Source: Bacillus sp. AFS037270 (GTDB lineage: Bacteria; Bacillota; Bacilli; Bacillales_B; DSM-18226). Taken from it: 26,537 nucleotides of DNA. Made by a program: the position numbers and the translations under genes. Where the stretch lies: NCBI RefSeq assembly GCF_002585305.1, contig NZ_NUNF01000070.1, positions 1-26,537 on the forward strand, in the 5' to 3' direction. Under the pieces are notes generated by a model. That model was given only the letters and a program-made list of their open reading frames with translations, made no database searches and was not told the origin of the DNA. Positions 8,183 to 15,843 of this stretch are shown here, piece after piece (position 1 is the first letter of the stretch; each line of letters starts with the position of its first letter).

Positions 8183-8520
8183 TCACTCCTTTTCTTCCAG
8201 ATTCTTGTTTTGTTCCTTGTAGTAAGCCCGTGGGCTAATGCCATATAAGTTTTTAAAGCGGCGAAAAAAATTAGTGTAATCGGAAAAACCACACTGAATA
8301 GCTGTCTGTTGTGCAGGTACTCCAATATTGAGCAAGCGCTGTGCATGTTGTAATCTTTTTTGAAGAAGATAGCGATAAGGAGGACATCCCACAAGACGTG
8401 TATAATCCCGTGTGATCTGATAGCGGCTTACATAAAACTCTTTTTCCAATAATTCTAAGGTGATAGACTCCGCATAGTGTTGTTCCATATAATCTAATCG
8501 AGTTTGCATCAATTTGTGAA
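8183..8520 (-). pseudogene. AraC-family regulator, C-terminal DNA-binding remnant
   Basis: The translation has the twin helix-turn-helix AraC domain: LDYMEQHYAESITLELLEKE, YVSRYQITRDYTRLVG, RLLNIGVPAQQTAIQCGF and DYTNFFRRFKNLYGISPRAY, with the end at 8183 intact. The N-terminal sensor domain (usually 150-200 residues) is missing. An in-frame ATG at 8572 exists, but the residues it adds come from the antisense of a sugar-epimerase fragment, so homology starts only near 8520. This looks like a deletion or inversion junction. AraC regulators and xylose-isomerase-like epimerases often belong to the same sugar operon, which fits one locus collapsing on itself. A shortened protein could still be made, so full inactivity is not proven. 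Confidence 0.8.
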
Positions 8521-8640
8521 GAATATGCAAAACAGCTAAAAAAAGAAGGAATTGACCTCTACTACCATGCACATAACATGGAATTTGCCCGTTATAACGG
8601 ACATTTTATGCTTGATTTAATGCGCCTGGCGTTTAGTTGA
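8518..8640 (+). pseudogene. Sugar phosphate isomerase/epimerase (TIM barrel) fragment
   Basis: In frame from about 8518 to TGA 8638-8640 the translation reads EEYAKQLKKEGIDLYY, then HAHNMEFARYNGHFMLDLMR, a typical internal segment of the IolE/xylose-isomerase-like family (HxHNxEF is the metal-site region). Only about 40 of roughly 250-290 residues remain, and there is no start. The 5' side runs straight into the antisense AraC remnant. Confidence 0.7.
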
Positions 8641-9199
8641 TAAAGCTTTATGGAGTATGGGGGATCAAATAAAGGCTAATATTTAGAAGTGAAACTACTA
8701 TTGGAAAATCAGCAGGTAAATAGTAGTAGGTACCGTTATAGTGGGGTTTTAACATGTGGTGTAGGTGCAATTGTAGTAGCGGTAGCAGTTGGCAATAACA
8801 GGGGTATAATCTTGTTTCGGGCTAAATACAAATAATGAAAGCCAATCAATATACATCATTGGTTGTATCTTTTTAAAAGTCTCATAAACAAAAACGAGTC
8901 ATAATAAATCTAACGGGGGGTTCCCTCTGAGAGGCGAAAGTGGAAAGAACCATCATTGTATATTTTCCAGCAAGTAAAAAAGCATCGGTTTTTTAGCATC
9001 GATGCTTTTCCAATATGTTTATAAAATGACTAGCTTTTTTTGCCCTCTTATTATTCTGAACTTTGTACAAGGGATTATTTTTCAATCCGACCTAAGGGTG
9101 TTTTTCTAGCCTTCCGTGTTTAACCATAATGATGTAAGAAACTGCAACTCATTATCTTTTGCAACAAAGAGGTTATATGAAAGTAGTGTAGGAATATTT
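8641..9199. other. Gene-poor stretch with one terminator
   Basis: There is no gene I can support. A 48-codon GTG frame (8689-8835) with a hydrophobic Gly/Val stretch lacks a ribosome site. A TAACGGGG-type motif occurs near 8910, and cctctgagagg (8921-8931) sits between ggttc (8916-8920) and gaacc (8946-8950), giving a nested hairpin. The terminator at 8978 is listed separately. Confidence 0.4.
8978..9010 (+). terminator. GCATCG hairpin terminator, copy 1
   Basis: The arms aaaagcatcg (8978-8987) and cgatgctttt (9000-9009) form a perfect 10-bp stem. A near-identical hairpin lies at 24204-24235. A-rich and T-rich arms let it work on either strand. No intact gene lies just upstream on the plus strand. 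Confidence 0.7.
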
Positions 9200-9820
9200 T
9201 TAGTAGGAGATCCCTACACGTGATTTTATATACTCGCTTGCTTTTATCTGTTTAAATGTAAATTCAGCTGTATCCGGTACGGATATTTCAGCTCCACCCT
9301 CCGGCAAAAAATTTCGGTCTATTCGATATTTGCCTACCCTTTCTCCATCCGGCAAATACGTAGGACAGACAATCGTCCAATCGAGGGTTGATTGTTTGAG
9401 CATATCGTAAACCTTATGATGTTCTTTCGCTGCACGGGTAGACCTCTGCCTTGATTCACCTGATTGATAACGCAGTGAATTTGGCATCGTTCTACTTTGA
9501 AGAATACCCGCCGTTCCTATCGTTATGATTCGTTTTATACCTTCGTTTTCCATTGCATCGATCATAAGTGGCATACTTTCTGATAGAGTGGTTGTGCCAT
9601 CCGTATTTAGTGCACTAATCACAACATCAATCCCACGCATGGCACGTACGATATCACCTTTATTTAAAACATTCCCTTGAATAATGGTTAAATTTTTATT
9701 ATTTATTTGAATCTTCTCTGGAGTACGAACTAATACCGTAACATGATGTCTGTCATGAAGGGCATAAGTCATTAGTTGTCTTCCAACTCGTCCCGTTGCA
9801 CCTAAAATTAAAATATTCAT
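9200..9820 (-). CDS. NAD(P)-binding Rossmann-fold protein (atypical SDR/NmrA type)
   Basis: 206 residues with the dinucleotide motif GATGRVG at 7-13, then a short chain following the usual order of these proteins: VTVLVRTPEK, the IIQGNVLN strand-turn, a VISAL strand and DWTIVCPTYLPDG. It resembles YwnB-like putative NAD(P)H-binding reductases; the substrate is unknown. The classic YxxxK catalytic pair of SDR enzymes is not obvious, as in the NmrA branch, so a redox-sensing role is also possible. ATG 9820 has an excellent site (aaaggag) on the minus strand. The promoter region has two copies of an 11-base repeat (9842-9874), suggesting a dedicated regulator. It is a single gene. Confidence 0.85.
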   Translation of the reverse strand: MNILILGATGRVGRQLMTYALHDRHHVTVLVRTPEKIQINNKNLTIIQGNVLNKGDIVRAMRGIDVVISALNTDGTTTLSESMPLMIDAMENEGIKRIITIGTAGILQSRTMPNSLRYQSGESRQRSTRAAKEHHKVYDMLKQSTLDWTIVCPTYLPDGERVGKYRIDRNFLPEGGAEISVPDTAEFTFKQIKASEYIKSRVGISY

Positions 9821-9841
9821 ATGAAAGAGGCTCCTTTTGTC

Positions 9842-9885
9842 GTTATTGTATTTTACTATAAAAGTTATTGTATTGTCTTGTTCAA
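9842..9885 (-). promoter_or_regulatory. Candidate promoter with twin 11-bp operator repeats
   Basis: gttattgtatt occurs exactly at 9842-9852 and 9864-9874, a 22-base period (two helical turns). On the minus strand TTGAAC (9880-9885) and TATAGT (9855-9860) could be -35 and -10, with a long 19-base spacer that contains one repeat. The other repeat covers the likely start of transcription. Confidence 0.5.
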
Positions 9886-9898
9886 CGAAGGGGGCAGC

Positions 9899-9924
9899 AT
9901 TCCTGTAAAAAAAGGAATCTTTTT
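9899..9924 (+). terminator. Orphan hairpin with T run
   Basis: attcct (9899-9904) pairs with aggaat (9913-9918), followed by cttttt. It lies just upstream of the minus-strand promoter with no plus-strand gene before it. It may be a relic of a dispersed repeat (aacgaaggggg precedes it). Confidence 0.45.
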
Positions 9925-10050
9925 CCTTTTTCTATCGTATAAAGGATAACATAATGATGTCTTGGGAGGTGTATAGATGGATTAAGGATAATGGAGTTTA
10001 GCTCTTTTACTGGAATCGCACTTAGTAAGATTGGAGGGAGATGTACTCTC

Positions 10051-10317
10051 ATGCACCAGATAAAACTCATGATTAAAGTGTTTCTAAATGAACCTTTGTG
10101 GTTCAAAATCCTTATTTCTATAACTTTACTTGCTTCCATTGTTTTAAGCAGTTCATTTTTTTCAAATCATGCTTATTTACGAAGTGGTTCCAAATTAGCA
10201 GCGGCTATCTTCTTTTGTGCTTACGCTATTAAATTTAGGAAGAATTTTAAAACGGCTTTACTCTTTTATACTTGTTCTGTAGGATGTATTTTCCTATCCA
10301 TTAGGTTATTATTCTAG
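10051..10317 (+). CDS. Small integral membrane protein (88 aa)
   Basis: From ATG 10051 the product has three hydrophobic stretches: FKILISITLLASIVLSSSFF (about 18-37), LAAAIFFCAYAI (about 49-60) and ALLFYTCSVGCIFLSIRLLF (about 69-88, ending at the C terminus). Basic loops (KFRKNFK) separate them, so two or three membrane passes are likely. An upstream in-frame ATG at 9991 would add 20 residues but has poor ribosome binding; ttggaggg (10031-10038) favours 10051, although the 12-base spacing is long. The family is not recognised. A TAACGGGGGC-type repeat begins 39 bases after the stop. Confidence 0.6.
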   Translation: MHQIKLMIKVFLNEPLWFKILISITLLASIVLSSSFFSNHAYLRSGSKLAAAIFFCAYAIKFRKNFKTALLFYTCSVGCIFLSIRLLF

Positions 10318-10355
10318 TTTTAGTATAGAAAAGATGAAAATTAATAGACTTTCTA

Positions 10356-10399
10356 TAACGGGGGCGATGGTTCAATAAGTGCAGTCGCTTTCCTTGTTC
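10356..10399 (+). repeat. Dispersed TAACGGGGGC repeat, copy A
   Basis: It begins taacgggggcgatggttc and ends tcgctttccttgttc. It aligns along its whole length with copy B at 11964-12005, with a few mismatches and two extra bases. Its hairpin (gcga with tcgc) is weaker than in copy B. Confidence 0.65.
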
Positions 10400-10483
10400 C
10401 GATAGGTGGTTTAGTTGAATAATGACCCCAGCTTCTGAATATTAAAATAGAAGGAAATCCAATAAAACCGGGAGTGTTGTACC

Positions 10484-11245
10484 TTGAATTTACTGGTCAC
10501 TGGTTCGTCAGGACAACTAGGTTCCACTTTGCTTAAGCAGCTAAACAGTTCTGATTATCAAGTTAAACTAACTTCAAGAAAAAAACCCGAGGGAATCGAA
10601 CATTTCGAGTGGGTTTATAGCGATTTATTGACTGATGAAGGCATAGAAGAAGCAATTAAAGATGTAGATGTCATCATTCACGCAGCAACTAGTCCAATTA
10701 AAAATTCCAAAATCGTGGAGGTTTCAGGGTTTAAGGAGTTTATAGGGAAATTGCATCACATAAAACATTTTATTTATCCGTCCATTGTTGGGATCGATGA
10801 AATACCATTTAAATATTATCAACAAAAATATGAAGCAGAAAATTTGTTGAAAAATAGTTCCATTCCTCATACCATTGTCCGTGCCACCCAATTCCACCAT
10901 TTTGTAGAAAAGATTTTTATATCTAAACCTCTATTTAAAAGATATATTGTTCCAGGAAACGTTCCATTTCAAAGTGTGGATGTTAGTGATTTTGCCAATC
11001 ATCTAATTGGTTTAGTGGAAAAAGATCCACAAGGAAGAGCGGATGATTTTGCTGGTCCAGATATTATGACTTTAAGAGAAATGGCTGAACTGAAAATCAG
11101 CATAAATAATGAACCAAATAAAGTTTTAAGCATTTCTTTACCAGGAAAACTGTACAAATCTTTCTCTGATGGGAAAAATACTAATCCTATACGAAAAATG
11201 GGGAACATTACATTCGAGGAATATCTACTTAATAAGATGGTTTAA
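10484..11245 (+). CDS. NmrA-like NAD(P)-binding protein (253 aa)
   Basis: Extended SDR/NmrA fold with dinucleotide motif GSSGQLGS at 7-14, an acidic strand (VYSDLLTDEGIEEAI), VDVIIHAATSP, FIYPSIVGID, and a KYEAENLLKNSSIPHTIVR segment typical of NmrA/QOR2-type proteins that read NAD(P) or quinone state. The C-terminal third (DDFAGPDIMTLREMAEL) is the substrate region. The substrate is unknown. The start is TTG 10484 with ggag (10471-10474) at 9 bases; no ATG in frame is better placed. It has its own terminator. With the gene at 9200-9820 this is the second nucleotide-binding protein of similar type within 1.5 kb, but they differ in size and direction, so a recent duplication is unlikely. Confidence 0.85.
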   Translation: MNLLVTGSSGQLGSTLLKQLNSSDYQVKLTSRKKPEGIEHFEWVYSDLLTDEGIEEAIKDVDVIIHAATSPIKNSKIVEVSGFKEFIGKLHHIKHFIYPSIVGIDEIPFKYYQQKYEAENLLKNSSIPHTIVRATQFHHFVEKIFISKPLFKRYIVPGNVPFQSVDVSDFANHLIGLVEKDPQGRADDFAGPDIMTLREMAELKISINNEPNKVLSISLPGKLYKSFSDGKNTNPIRKMGNITFEEYLLNKMV

Positions 11246-11260
11246 AGATATTGTAAGGGC

Positions 11261-11283
11261 AGGTTGCGAGGCAACCTTTTTTT
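11261..11283 (+). terminator. Intrinsic terminator
   Basis: aggttgc (11261-11267), loop gag and gcaacct (11271-11277) are followed by seven T. It ends the NmrA-like gene. Confidence 0.85.
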
Positions 11284-11382
11284 ATTCCCTTAAAGTATGT
11301 GAATCACTTCACTTCAACTAACTGGCAGGTTACTTGAAGAAAATGTGGTATTTTATAAATAACTGAAGAAAGGAGACTAGAT

Positions 11383-11919
11383 ATGGAGGATAAAGAAAAA
11401 ATCTACTACGAACGAGGTACGGATGAACTAAGGTTGAAAAATATCATTGCCCATAAACTTGTTCAAGAGTTTAACAATTGTCCAATCGAAGATTTAGAAA
11501 GAAAAGATGAAATTATAAGGGAATTATTCGGAGGTGTCGGAGTAAATCCGAGTATTGAGCATAATTTCCACTGTGACTTAGGATACAACATCCACATTGG
11601 AGACAACTTCTATGCTGGATATAACTGTACGATATTAGATATGGCAGAAGTAAGGATTGGTGACAACTGTATGATTGGTCCTAATGTTGGACTATACACT
11701 GCGGGTCATTCAATTGAACCTAAAGATAGAAACAAGAGTGGTTATGCAATTCCAATAACAATAGAAAATGATGTGTGGATTGGTGGCAGTAGTGTTATCT
11801 TACCTGGAATCACTATTGGTAATAATTCAATTATTGCTGCTGGTTCTGTTGTTACGAAAGATGTACCTACTAATTCAATAGTGGCAGGAAATCCAGCGAA
11901 GATATTGAAAAGTATATAA
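11383..11919 (+). CDS. Hexapeptide-repeat sugar O-acetyltransferase (Maa/LacA type)
   Basis: 178 residues, near the family norm of 180-200. A helical N-terminal cap (residues 1-50) leads into left-handed beta-helix hexapeptide turns: IHIGDNFYAGYNC, VRIGDNCMIGPN, ITIENDVWIGGSSVILPG, ITIGNNSIIAAGSVV. The catalytic His is in LYTAGHSI (about 104-111). The end DVPTNSIVAGNPAKILK is the usual acetyl-CoA-side signature. It acetylates a sugar or galactoside with acetyl-CoA, probably as a trimer; maltose/glucose acetyltransferase is the likeliest name, but the family includes antibiotic acetyltransferases. ATG 11383 has aaaggag upstream. Copy B of the dispersed repeat follows 45 bases after the stop and supplies the terminator. 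Confidence 0.9.
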   Translation: MEDKEKIYYERGTDELRLKNIIAHKLVQEFNNCPIEDLERKDEIIRELFGGVGVNPSIEHNFHCDLGYNIHIGDNFYAGYNCTILDMAEVRIGDNCMIGPNVGLYTAGHSIEPKDRNKSGYAIPITIENDVWIGGSSVILPGITIGNNSIIAAGSVVTKDVPTNSIVAGNPAKILKSI

Positions 11920-11963
11920 AGTTCTCATGTTCCCAGAAAGATTGTGAAATATTGTACTTAAAT

Positions 11964-12005
11964 TAACGGGTGCGATGCTTTAACAAGGCATCGCTTTTCT
12001 TGTTC
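11964..12005 (+). repeat. Dispersed TAACGGGGGC repeat, copy B, acting as terminator
   Basis: It contains gcgatgc (11972-11978) and gcatcgc (11988-11994), a perfect 7-bp stem followed by ttttcttg, so it can end the acetyltransferase transcript. It aligns with copy A. A further taacgggg (12009-12016) follows at once. Confidence 0.7.
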
Positions 12006-12073
12006 AGCTAACGGGGAGTTTAAGAAGGAGTGGACTTAATATATGTAGAATAAGTAGTAAAGGAGTGAAGAAA

Positions 12074-12580
12074 TTGATAAAGAAAGGTAAAGGAAGGATT
12101 AACGAGATTATTTATAATAACACCGTTTACTATAAAGGAAAGTATAGACATTACCCAACAATTTCGGATTTAAATCATATATTAGATGAAATTATTGGTT
12201 CTGTTTCAACAACTAATTACATTCGGATTACACCTTTTTATATAAATGAACGATTGGATATGCAAATCGAGTTTGAGGAATTTACATTTTATCTTGAATG
12301 TAGAGATTGGTTTGATGAAAAGATTCAAGAGACGCACATCCTTGAATGCCTTAATCCTATTGATAAACAAAGAACACTTAATAATTTGAGATTAGGGGCA
12401 ATACTATATCCTTTATGTAAAAATAACGATGTCGTTTCTTTTCAGAAGGCACTTAAAAAATATAAAGAATCTTTATGGGAAATCCTACCGAAGATGATGG
12501 AAATCGCAACATCAGAAATGGATTTGAAAGAAATGGATTTGCCTTTTGGATATTTTTGCTTTGAAATTCATAGTGAATAA
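12074..12580 (+). CDS. Hypothetical protein (168 aa)
   Basis: I place the start at TTG 12074: the site aaaggag (12059-12065) is 8 bases upstream. The longer frame from GTG 12065 overlaps its own ribosome site. The product is soluble, with a basic head (KKGKGRINEI), aromatic strands (YYKGKYRHYP, IRITPFYI, FTFYLECRDWF) and a helical second half (FQKALKKYKESLWEILPKMM) ending FGYFCFEIHSE. There are no membrane segments or catalytic motifs I can name. The mix of beta and helix is compatible with an immunity-type protein, but I cannot assign it. It is flanked by repeat copies B and C and followed by a strong terminator. Confidence 0.7.
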   Translation: MIKKGKGRINEIIYNNTVYYKGKYRHYPTISDLNHILDEIIGSVSTTNYIRITPFYINERLDMQIEFEEFTFYLECRDWFDEKIQETHILECLNPIDKQRTLNNLRLGAILYPLCKNNDVVSFQKALKKYKESLWEILPKMMEIATSEMDLKEMDLPFGYFCFEIHSE

Positions 12581-12608
12581 TGGTTGAACAACACACTGCT
12601 TCTTAAGC

Positions 12609-12619
12609 TAACGGGGGCG
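12609..12619 (+). repeat. Dispersed TAACGGGGGC repeat, core copy C
   Basis: taacgggggcg lies 29 bases after the stop of the preceding gene. Only the core is recognisable; the 3' half of the repeat (tcgctttt...ttgttc) is absent. Confidence 0.5.
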
Positions 12620-12646
12620 TTAGTAAAACAACCTTAATTTTCACCC

Positions 12647-12696
12647 AAGCCAAAATATGCATTATTTTATTCATTCCATGCATATTTTGGCTTTTT
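12647..12696 (+). terminator. Long-stem terminator
   Basis: aagccaaaatatgcat (12647-12662) pairs perfectly over 16 bp with 12678-12693 and is followed by a T run. It ends the unknown gene at 12074-12580. Confidence 0.8.
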
Positions 12697-12854
12697 AGGG
12701 CTATTTATGTTTTTGAATCTCCTAATAACAAAAGGGATAGTATATTTAGCATGCTTTTGAGTTCAGTATAGATACCTGCATTTTGTTGGCGGTACCCCGT
12801 TAACCAATGTCTAAGCCAAGGGTTTAACATGATTAAATAAAGAACAAAAAGTAG

Positions 12855-12880
12855 AAACACGCTGAAATCTCAGTGTGCTT
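12855..12880 (-). terminator. Terminator of the exporter gene
   Basis: On the minus strand cacactga and tcagcgtg form a stem with one mismatch just after the exporter stop codon, followed by a T-rich stretch. Confidence 0.5.
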
Positions 12881-12881
12881 C

Positions 12882-14090
12882 TTAATGACTATGTGACATG
12901 GTCCTTCTTCTAATACCAATATGATTAATACTGTAAACCCATAATGCATTTAGCAGTAATAAAGCACTTGTAGTGAAGAACACATAATGTATGCCAAAGA
13001 ATGCTGCCATTTGCCCGCCTAATACAGATCCTCCGAGAGTACCAATATACTGTGCAGATTGATTATACCCGAAAATACGGCCAACAATTTCATCTGGTGC
13101 ACTTTTTCGGACAAGGTTGTTAATGGATGGTAATAATCCAGCAGTCGCAAGTCCAAGACAGAAGCGCAGTCCCATGAGTTCCCATGGTGTTTTTACAAAT
13201 GCTTGAGGAATAAAGATAATTCCTGCAACAATAAGTGCTCCAATCAATATTTTTCTTGAACCAATCCGGTCAGCAAGCTTACCTAATCGTGGAGCAGCGA
13301 TTACATTGGCTAAACCGGCAGCAGCCACCACCATTCCTGCCATCATAGATAAATGGGCTGCATGTGGTGATAATTCTTTTACATAAACAGTAATTAATGG
13401 CTGAATGGACATATTGGCAATTTGCAAAATAAATGTGCTAGCAAACAATGAAATTAGCAATCTCGTATCAGGAACTCGCTTCCAAACTTGGCTAAAGGCT
13501 AACGGTGTTTTATGAACAGGTGTAAATTCTTCTTTTACCAAAAATAGCACGGCAAAGAAGCCGATTAACAATAACCCGCTTGTTACAACAAAACAGCTTC
13601 GAATTCCAGAGAATTCTGTAATAAACCCCCCCATCAAAGGACCTAGAAGTCCGCCACTGACGGAGCCTGTTGAAAGAGTACCGAGTGCCCAGCCTGAATT
13701 TTTCTTCGGTGTTTGTGTTGCAACTAATGTAACCGATGCAGAAATGTAACCGGAAACGGCACCCATTAACATCCGTAATGCGAGCAATTCATATACGTTT
13801 TGTACAAATGCCATCATAAATACGACAATGGCCATTCCAAGGCTTGCACGGAGTAACATTAGTTTTCTGCCCTTTTTATCTGCAAGTTTTCCCCATATAG
13901 GCGAAACAATGGCTGAGATTAAAAAGGTTGAACCAAAAATCAATCCAGACCATTTTTCAATATCTGAAGTTGCGTGTACTCCTAGCTGGTCTATATATAA
14001 AGGTAGCATAGGGGATATTTGACTCATCCCAGCGGCCGTGACAAATGAACCGAACCAACAAACAAATAAATTTCTTTTCCAATTCTCCAT
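12882..14090 (-). CDS. mdtG: MFS multidrug exporter, MdtG-like (DHA1 family)
   Basis: 402 residues with the twelve-helix pattern of drug:proton antiporters. Motif A is present in both halves: GKLADKKGRKLMLLR (about 66-80) and GKLADRIGSRKIL (about 269-281). The antiporter motif C region reads GTLSTGSVSGGLLGPLMGG (about 137-155). From memory the sequence tracks E. coli MdtG/YceE in order and wording (WKRNLFV, KGRKLMLLR, SGWALGTLSTG, RIFGYNQS), which supports the name. Drug specificity cannot be read. ATG 14090 has gaaaggtg on the minus strand. It is divergent from the LysR gene across 143 bases, the classic layout for regulated efflux. Confidence 0.88.
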   Translation of the reverse strand: MENWKRNLFVCWFGSFVTAAGMSQISPMLPLYIDQLGVHATSDIEKWSGLIFGSTFLISAIVSPIWGKLADKKGRKLMLLRASLGMAIVVFMMAFVQNVYELLALRMLMGAVSGYISASVTLVATQTPKKNSGWALGTLSTGSVSGGLLGPLMGGFITEFSGIRSCFVVTSGLLLIGFFAVLFLVKEEFTPVHKTPLAFSQVWKRVPDTRLLISLFASTFILQIANMSIQPLITVYVKELSPHAAHLSMMAGMVVAAAGLANVIAAPRLGKLADRIGSRKILIGALIVAGIIFIPQAFVKTPWELMGLRFCLGLATAGLLPSINNLVRKSAPDEIVGRIFGYNQSAQYIGTLGGSVLGGQMAAFFGIHYVFFTTSALLLLNALWVYSINHIGIRRRTMSHSH

Positions 14091-14129
14091 ATAAGCACCT
14101 TTCTTATTATTTAGAATTTATTTCGACTT

Positions 14130-14168
14130 CCAAAATAATTTATATCCTTAATCATACTCCAAATAATT
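14130..14168. promoter_or_regulatory. Candidate operator in the divergent exporter/LysR region
   Basis: Near-repeats ccaaaataatt (14130-14140) and ccaaataatt (14159-14168) lie about three helical turns apart between the two divergent starts. LysR proteins often bind such spaced half-sites. A further atag-N8-ctat (14202-14217) sits next to the LysR ribosome site. The function is inferred. Confidence 0.35.
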
Positions 14169-14233
14169 GATAACGACTAATATATATATTACTATTTGCT
14201 TATAGGTTAAGGACTATCAATAGAGGTGGACAA

Positions 14234-15115
14234 ATGGATTTCTTACAATTAAGGTATTTTCAAACCGTTGCCGATTTTGAACATATGACAAGGGCTGCCA
14301 AAGAGCTTACGATTGCACAACCATCACTAAGCCAAACTATTTCTCGTTTAGAGGAAGAGCTGGGTTTTTCCCTTTTTGATCGAGAGGGAAGGAATATTAA
14401 ACTAAATCAATTTGGGAAAATTTTTTTAAAAGGAGTAGATAGGGCTTTTTCTGAATTAGAATCTGCCAAGCTTGAGATGGCGGAACTCGCAGGAGAGAGC
14501 AGGAATCAAATTTCACTCTCGGTCATGCATATCCCATTATTGCCGAATATTATTAGTCAATTTCGAAAGACATATCCATTCGTCAATTTTCAAGTAAGTA
14601 TGCATTCTCCTTTGCGACTTGTGGAACAATTGGAAAAAGGGGAAATCGATTTATGTGTTACTTACTTTCCTATTGAGAAAGAAGGAATCACCTGGATTAA
14701 TCTTATGGAGGATGAAGTATTCATCGTAGTCCCAGATACCCATCATTTGGCTAGGAGAGATAGCATTCAGTTAAAGGAAGTGGCAGATGAACAATTTATT
14801 CACAGAGAGCCGACAAATCCCTTCAGAATGCTAACAGATGGTTTTTGTGAAAAAGCAGGATTCACACCGAAAATCGCCTTTGAACTCGAAGAACCGGGTT
14901 CCATTCATAACTATGTAGAGGAGGGATTGGGTGTATCCTTTTTAACCGAGCATACCCTTCGCTATTCACACTATGAAAAAATTGTTCCATTGCACATTGA
15001 ACAGCCTGTCTGTACAAGAACGATAGGAATGGCATGGAAAACGGAGCGGTATACTTCAAGGGTCGTTAGGGAATTCCGGGAATTTATGATTGGGTATTTT
15101 AAGGAATTAAGCTAA
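14234..15115 (+). CDS. LysR-family transcriptional regulator
   Basis: 293 residues, the standard LTTR length. The N-terminal winged helix-turn-helix is MDFLQLRYFQTVADFEHMTR, AAKELTIAQPSLSQTISRLE, FDREGRNIKLNQFG. The effector-binding part (about 90-290) has the two-lobed pattern (GEIDLCVTYFP, VFIVVPDTHHLA, EEGLGVSFLTEHTL). The ligand cannot be read. Divergence from the MdtG-like exporter suggests it controls that gene and itself. ATG 14234 has an aggtgg site. Confidence 0.92.
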   Translation: MDFLQLRYFQTVADFEHMTRAAKELTIAQPSLSQTISRLEEELGFSLFDREGRNIKLNQFGKIFLKGVDRAFSELESAKLEMAELAGESRNQISLSVMHIPLLPNIISQFRKTYPFVNFQVSMHSPLRLVEQLEKGEIDLCVTYFPIEKEGITWINLMEDEVFIVVPDTHHLARRDSIQLKEVADEQFIHREPTNPFRMLTDGFCEKAGFTPKIAFELEEPGSIHNYVEEGLGVSFLTEHTLRYSHYEKIVPLHIEQPVCTRTIGMAWKTERYTSRVVREFREFMIGYFKELS

Positions 15116-15414
15116 ATGAAGCATGGGGATTTTAGGAAATATGTTTGGGTTTGCTATATTTAACAACTCCAGATCAGTTCTTAGGGATGATTGCCTATCA
15201 ACGACCTCCATCACTATTTTGTTTCTAAGTCATGTAGCCGTATAAAGGCAAATTAAATCAGGAAATTCCCAGCTGAAAAAGAAGCAAAAGCAAGGATGGA
15301 GTAAAACAATCAAAGAAATCCATTTATTTCGGGTGTGGAAGATGCATGGGGATTAATTGAAGAGAACGAAACTGAAGAAGAACTGTAACTCGTAATTCTA
15401 ATCAATCAAATAAA
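15116..15414. other. Gene-free stretch with possible fossil
   Basis: There is no supported gene. A short open stretch ending at about 15387 reads GVEDAWGLIEENETEEEL before a stop. It has no start or ribosome site and looks like the tail of a lost gene of unknown family. Confidence 0.3.
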
Positions 15415-15443
15415 TTGAAAAAAAGGTAAAACGACTTTACACT
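15415..15443 (+). promoter_or_regulatory. Candidate sigma-A promoter
   Basis: TTGAAA (15415-15420), 17 bases, then TACACT (15438-15443), about 40 bases before the thioredoxin-like start. Spacing is ideal; the -10 matches 4 of 6. Confidence 0.5.
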
Positions 15444-15484
15444 AATATTATAGTAAAAACATGAATTTGATAGGAGGGATTAAA

Positions 15485-15808
15485 ATGGAGGCGATTACTA
15501 ACGTTGAAACATTTGATCAAGTCATTTCGCAAACTCAACCAGTTATCGTTAAGTTTTTTGCTGGTTGGTGCCCGGATTGCACGCGAATGAACATGTTCAT
15601 TGATGAGGTAATTAAGGATTATCCTCAATATGAATGGTACGAAATCAATCGTGACGATATTCCGGAGGTAGCTGAAAAATATTCTGTCATGGGCATCCCA
15701 AGTTTGCTTATCTTCCAAAACGGAGAAAAACTTGCTCATTTACATAGCGCGAATGCCAAATCTCCAGCACAAGTTAGAGAGTTTTTGGACGAACAGAATC
15801 AAAAATAA
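15485..15808 (+). CDS. Thioredoxin-like protein (YdfQ/YtpP type)
   Basis: 107 residues from ATG 15485, chosen because aggaggga (15472-15479) sits just upstream; the earlier ATG 15461 has no site. It has the thioredoxin fold order with active site GWCPDC (Cys29 and Cys32), then RDDIPEVAEKYSVMGIPSLL with the cis-Pro (MGIPS) and QNGEKLAHL. It is likely a cytoplasmic thiol-disulfide oxidoreductase. CPDC rather than CGPC matches what I recall of the Bacillus YdfQ/YtpP group. It is a single gene with its own promoter and terminator. Confidence 0.9.
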   Translation: MEAITNVETFDQVISQTQPVIVKFFAGWCPDCTRMNMFIDEVIKDYPQYEWYEINRDDIPEVAEKYSVMGIPSLLIFQNGEKLAHLHSANAKSPAQVREFLDEQNQK

Positions 15809-15816
15809 CATTGATA

Positions 15817-15843
15817 CGACCAGAAATCTCTGGTCGCTTTTTG
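15817..15843 (+). terminator. Intrinsic terminator
   Basis: cgaccaga (15817-15824), loop aatc and tctggtcg (15829-15836) are followed by cttttt. It ends the thioredoxin-like gene. Confidence 0.85.

Noticed and set aside
8689..8835. 48-codon GTG frame with a hydrophobic Gly/Val segment
   Set aside because: There is no ribosome site and no family resemblance strong enough; it lies in a gene-poor decayed stretch.
9882..10139. 85-codon minus-strand frame opposite the small membrane protein
   Set aside because: It overlaps the plus-strand gene that has a better ribosome site and a coherent membrane pattern; its own start lacks a site.
15116..15414. Possible MFS or other gene fossil in the stretch after the LysR gene
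   Set aside because: Short in-frame words such as ILGNMFGFAIFNN could be chance; there is no continuous homology I can defend.
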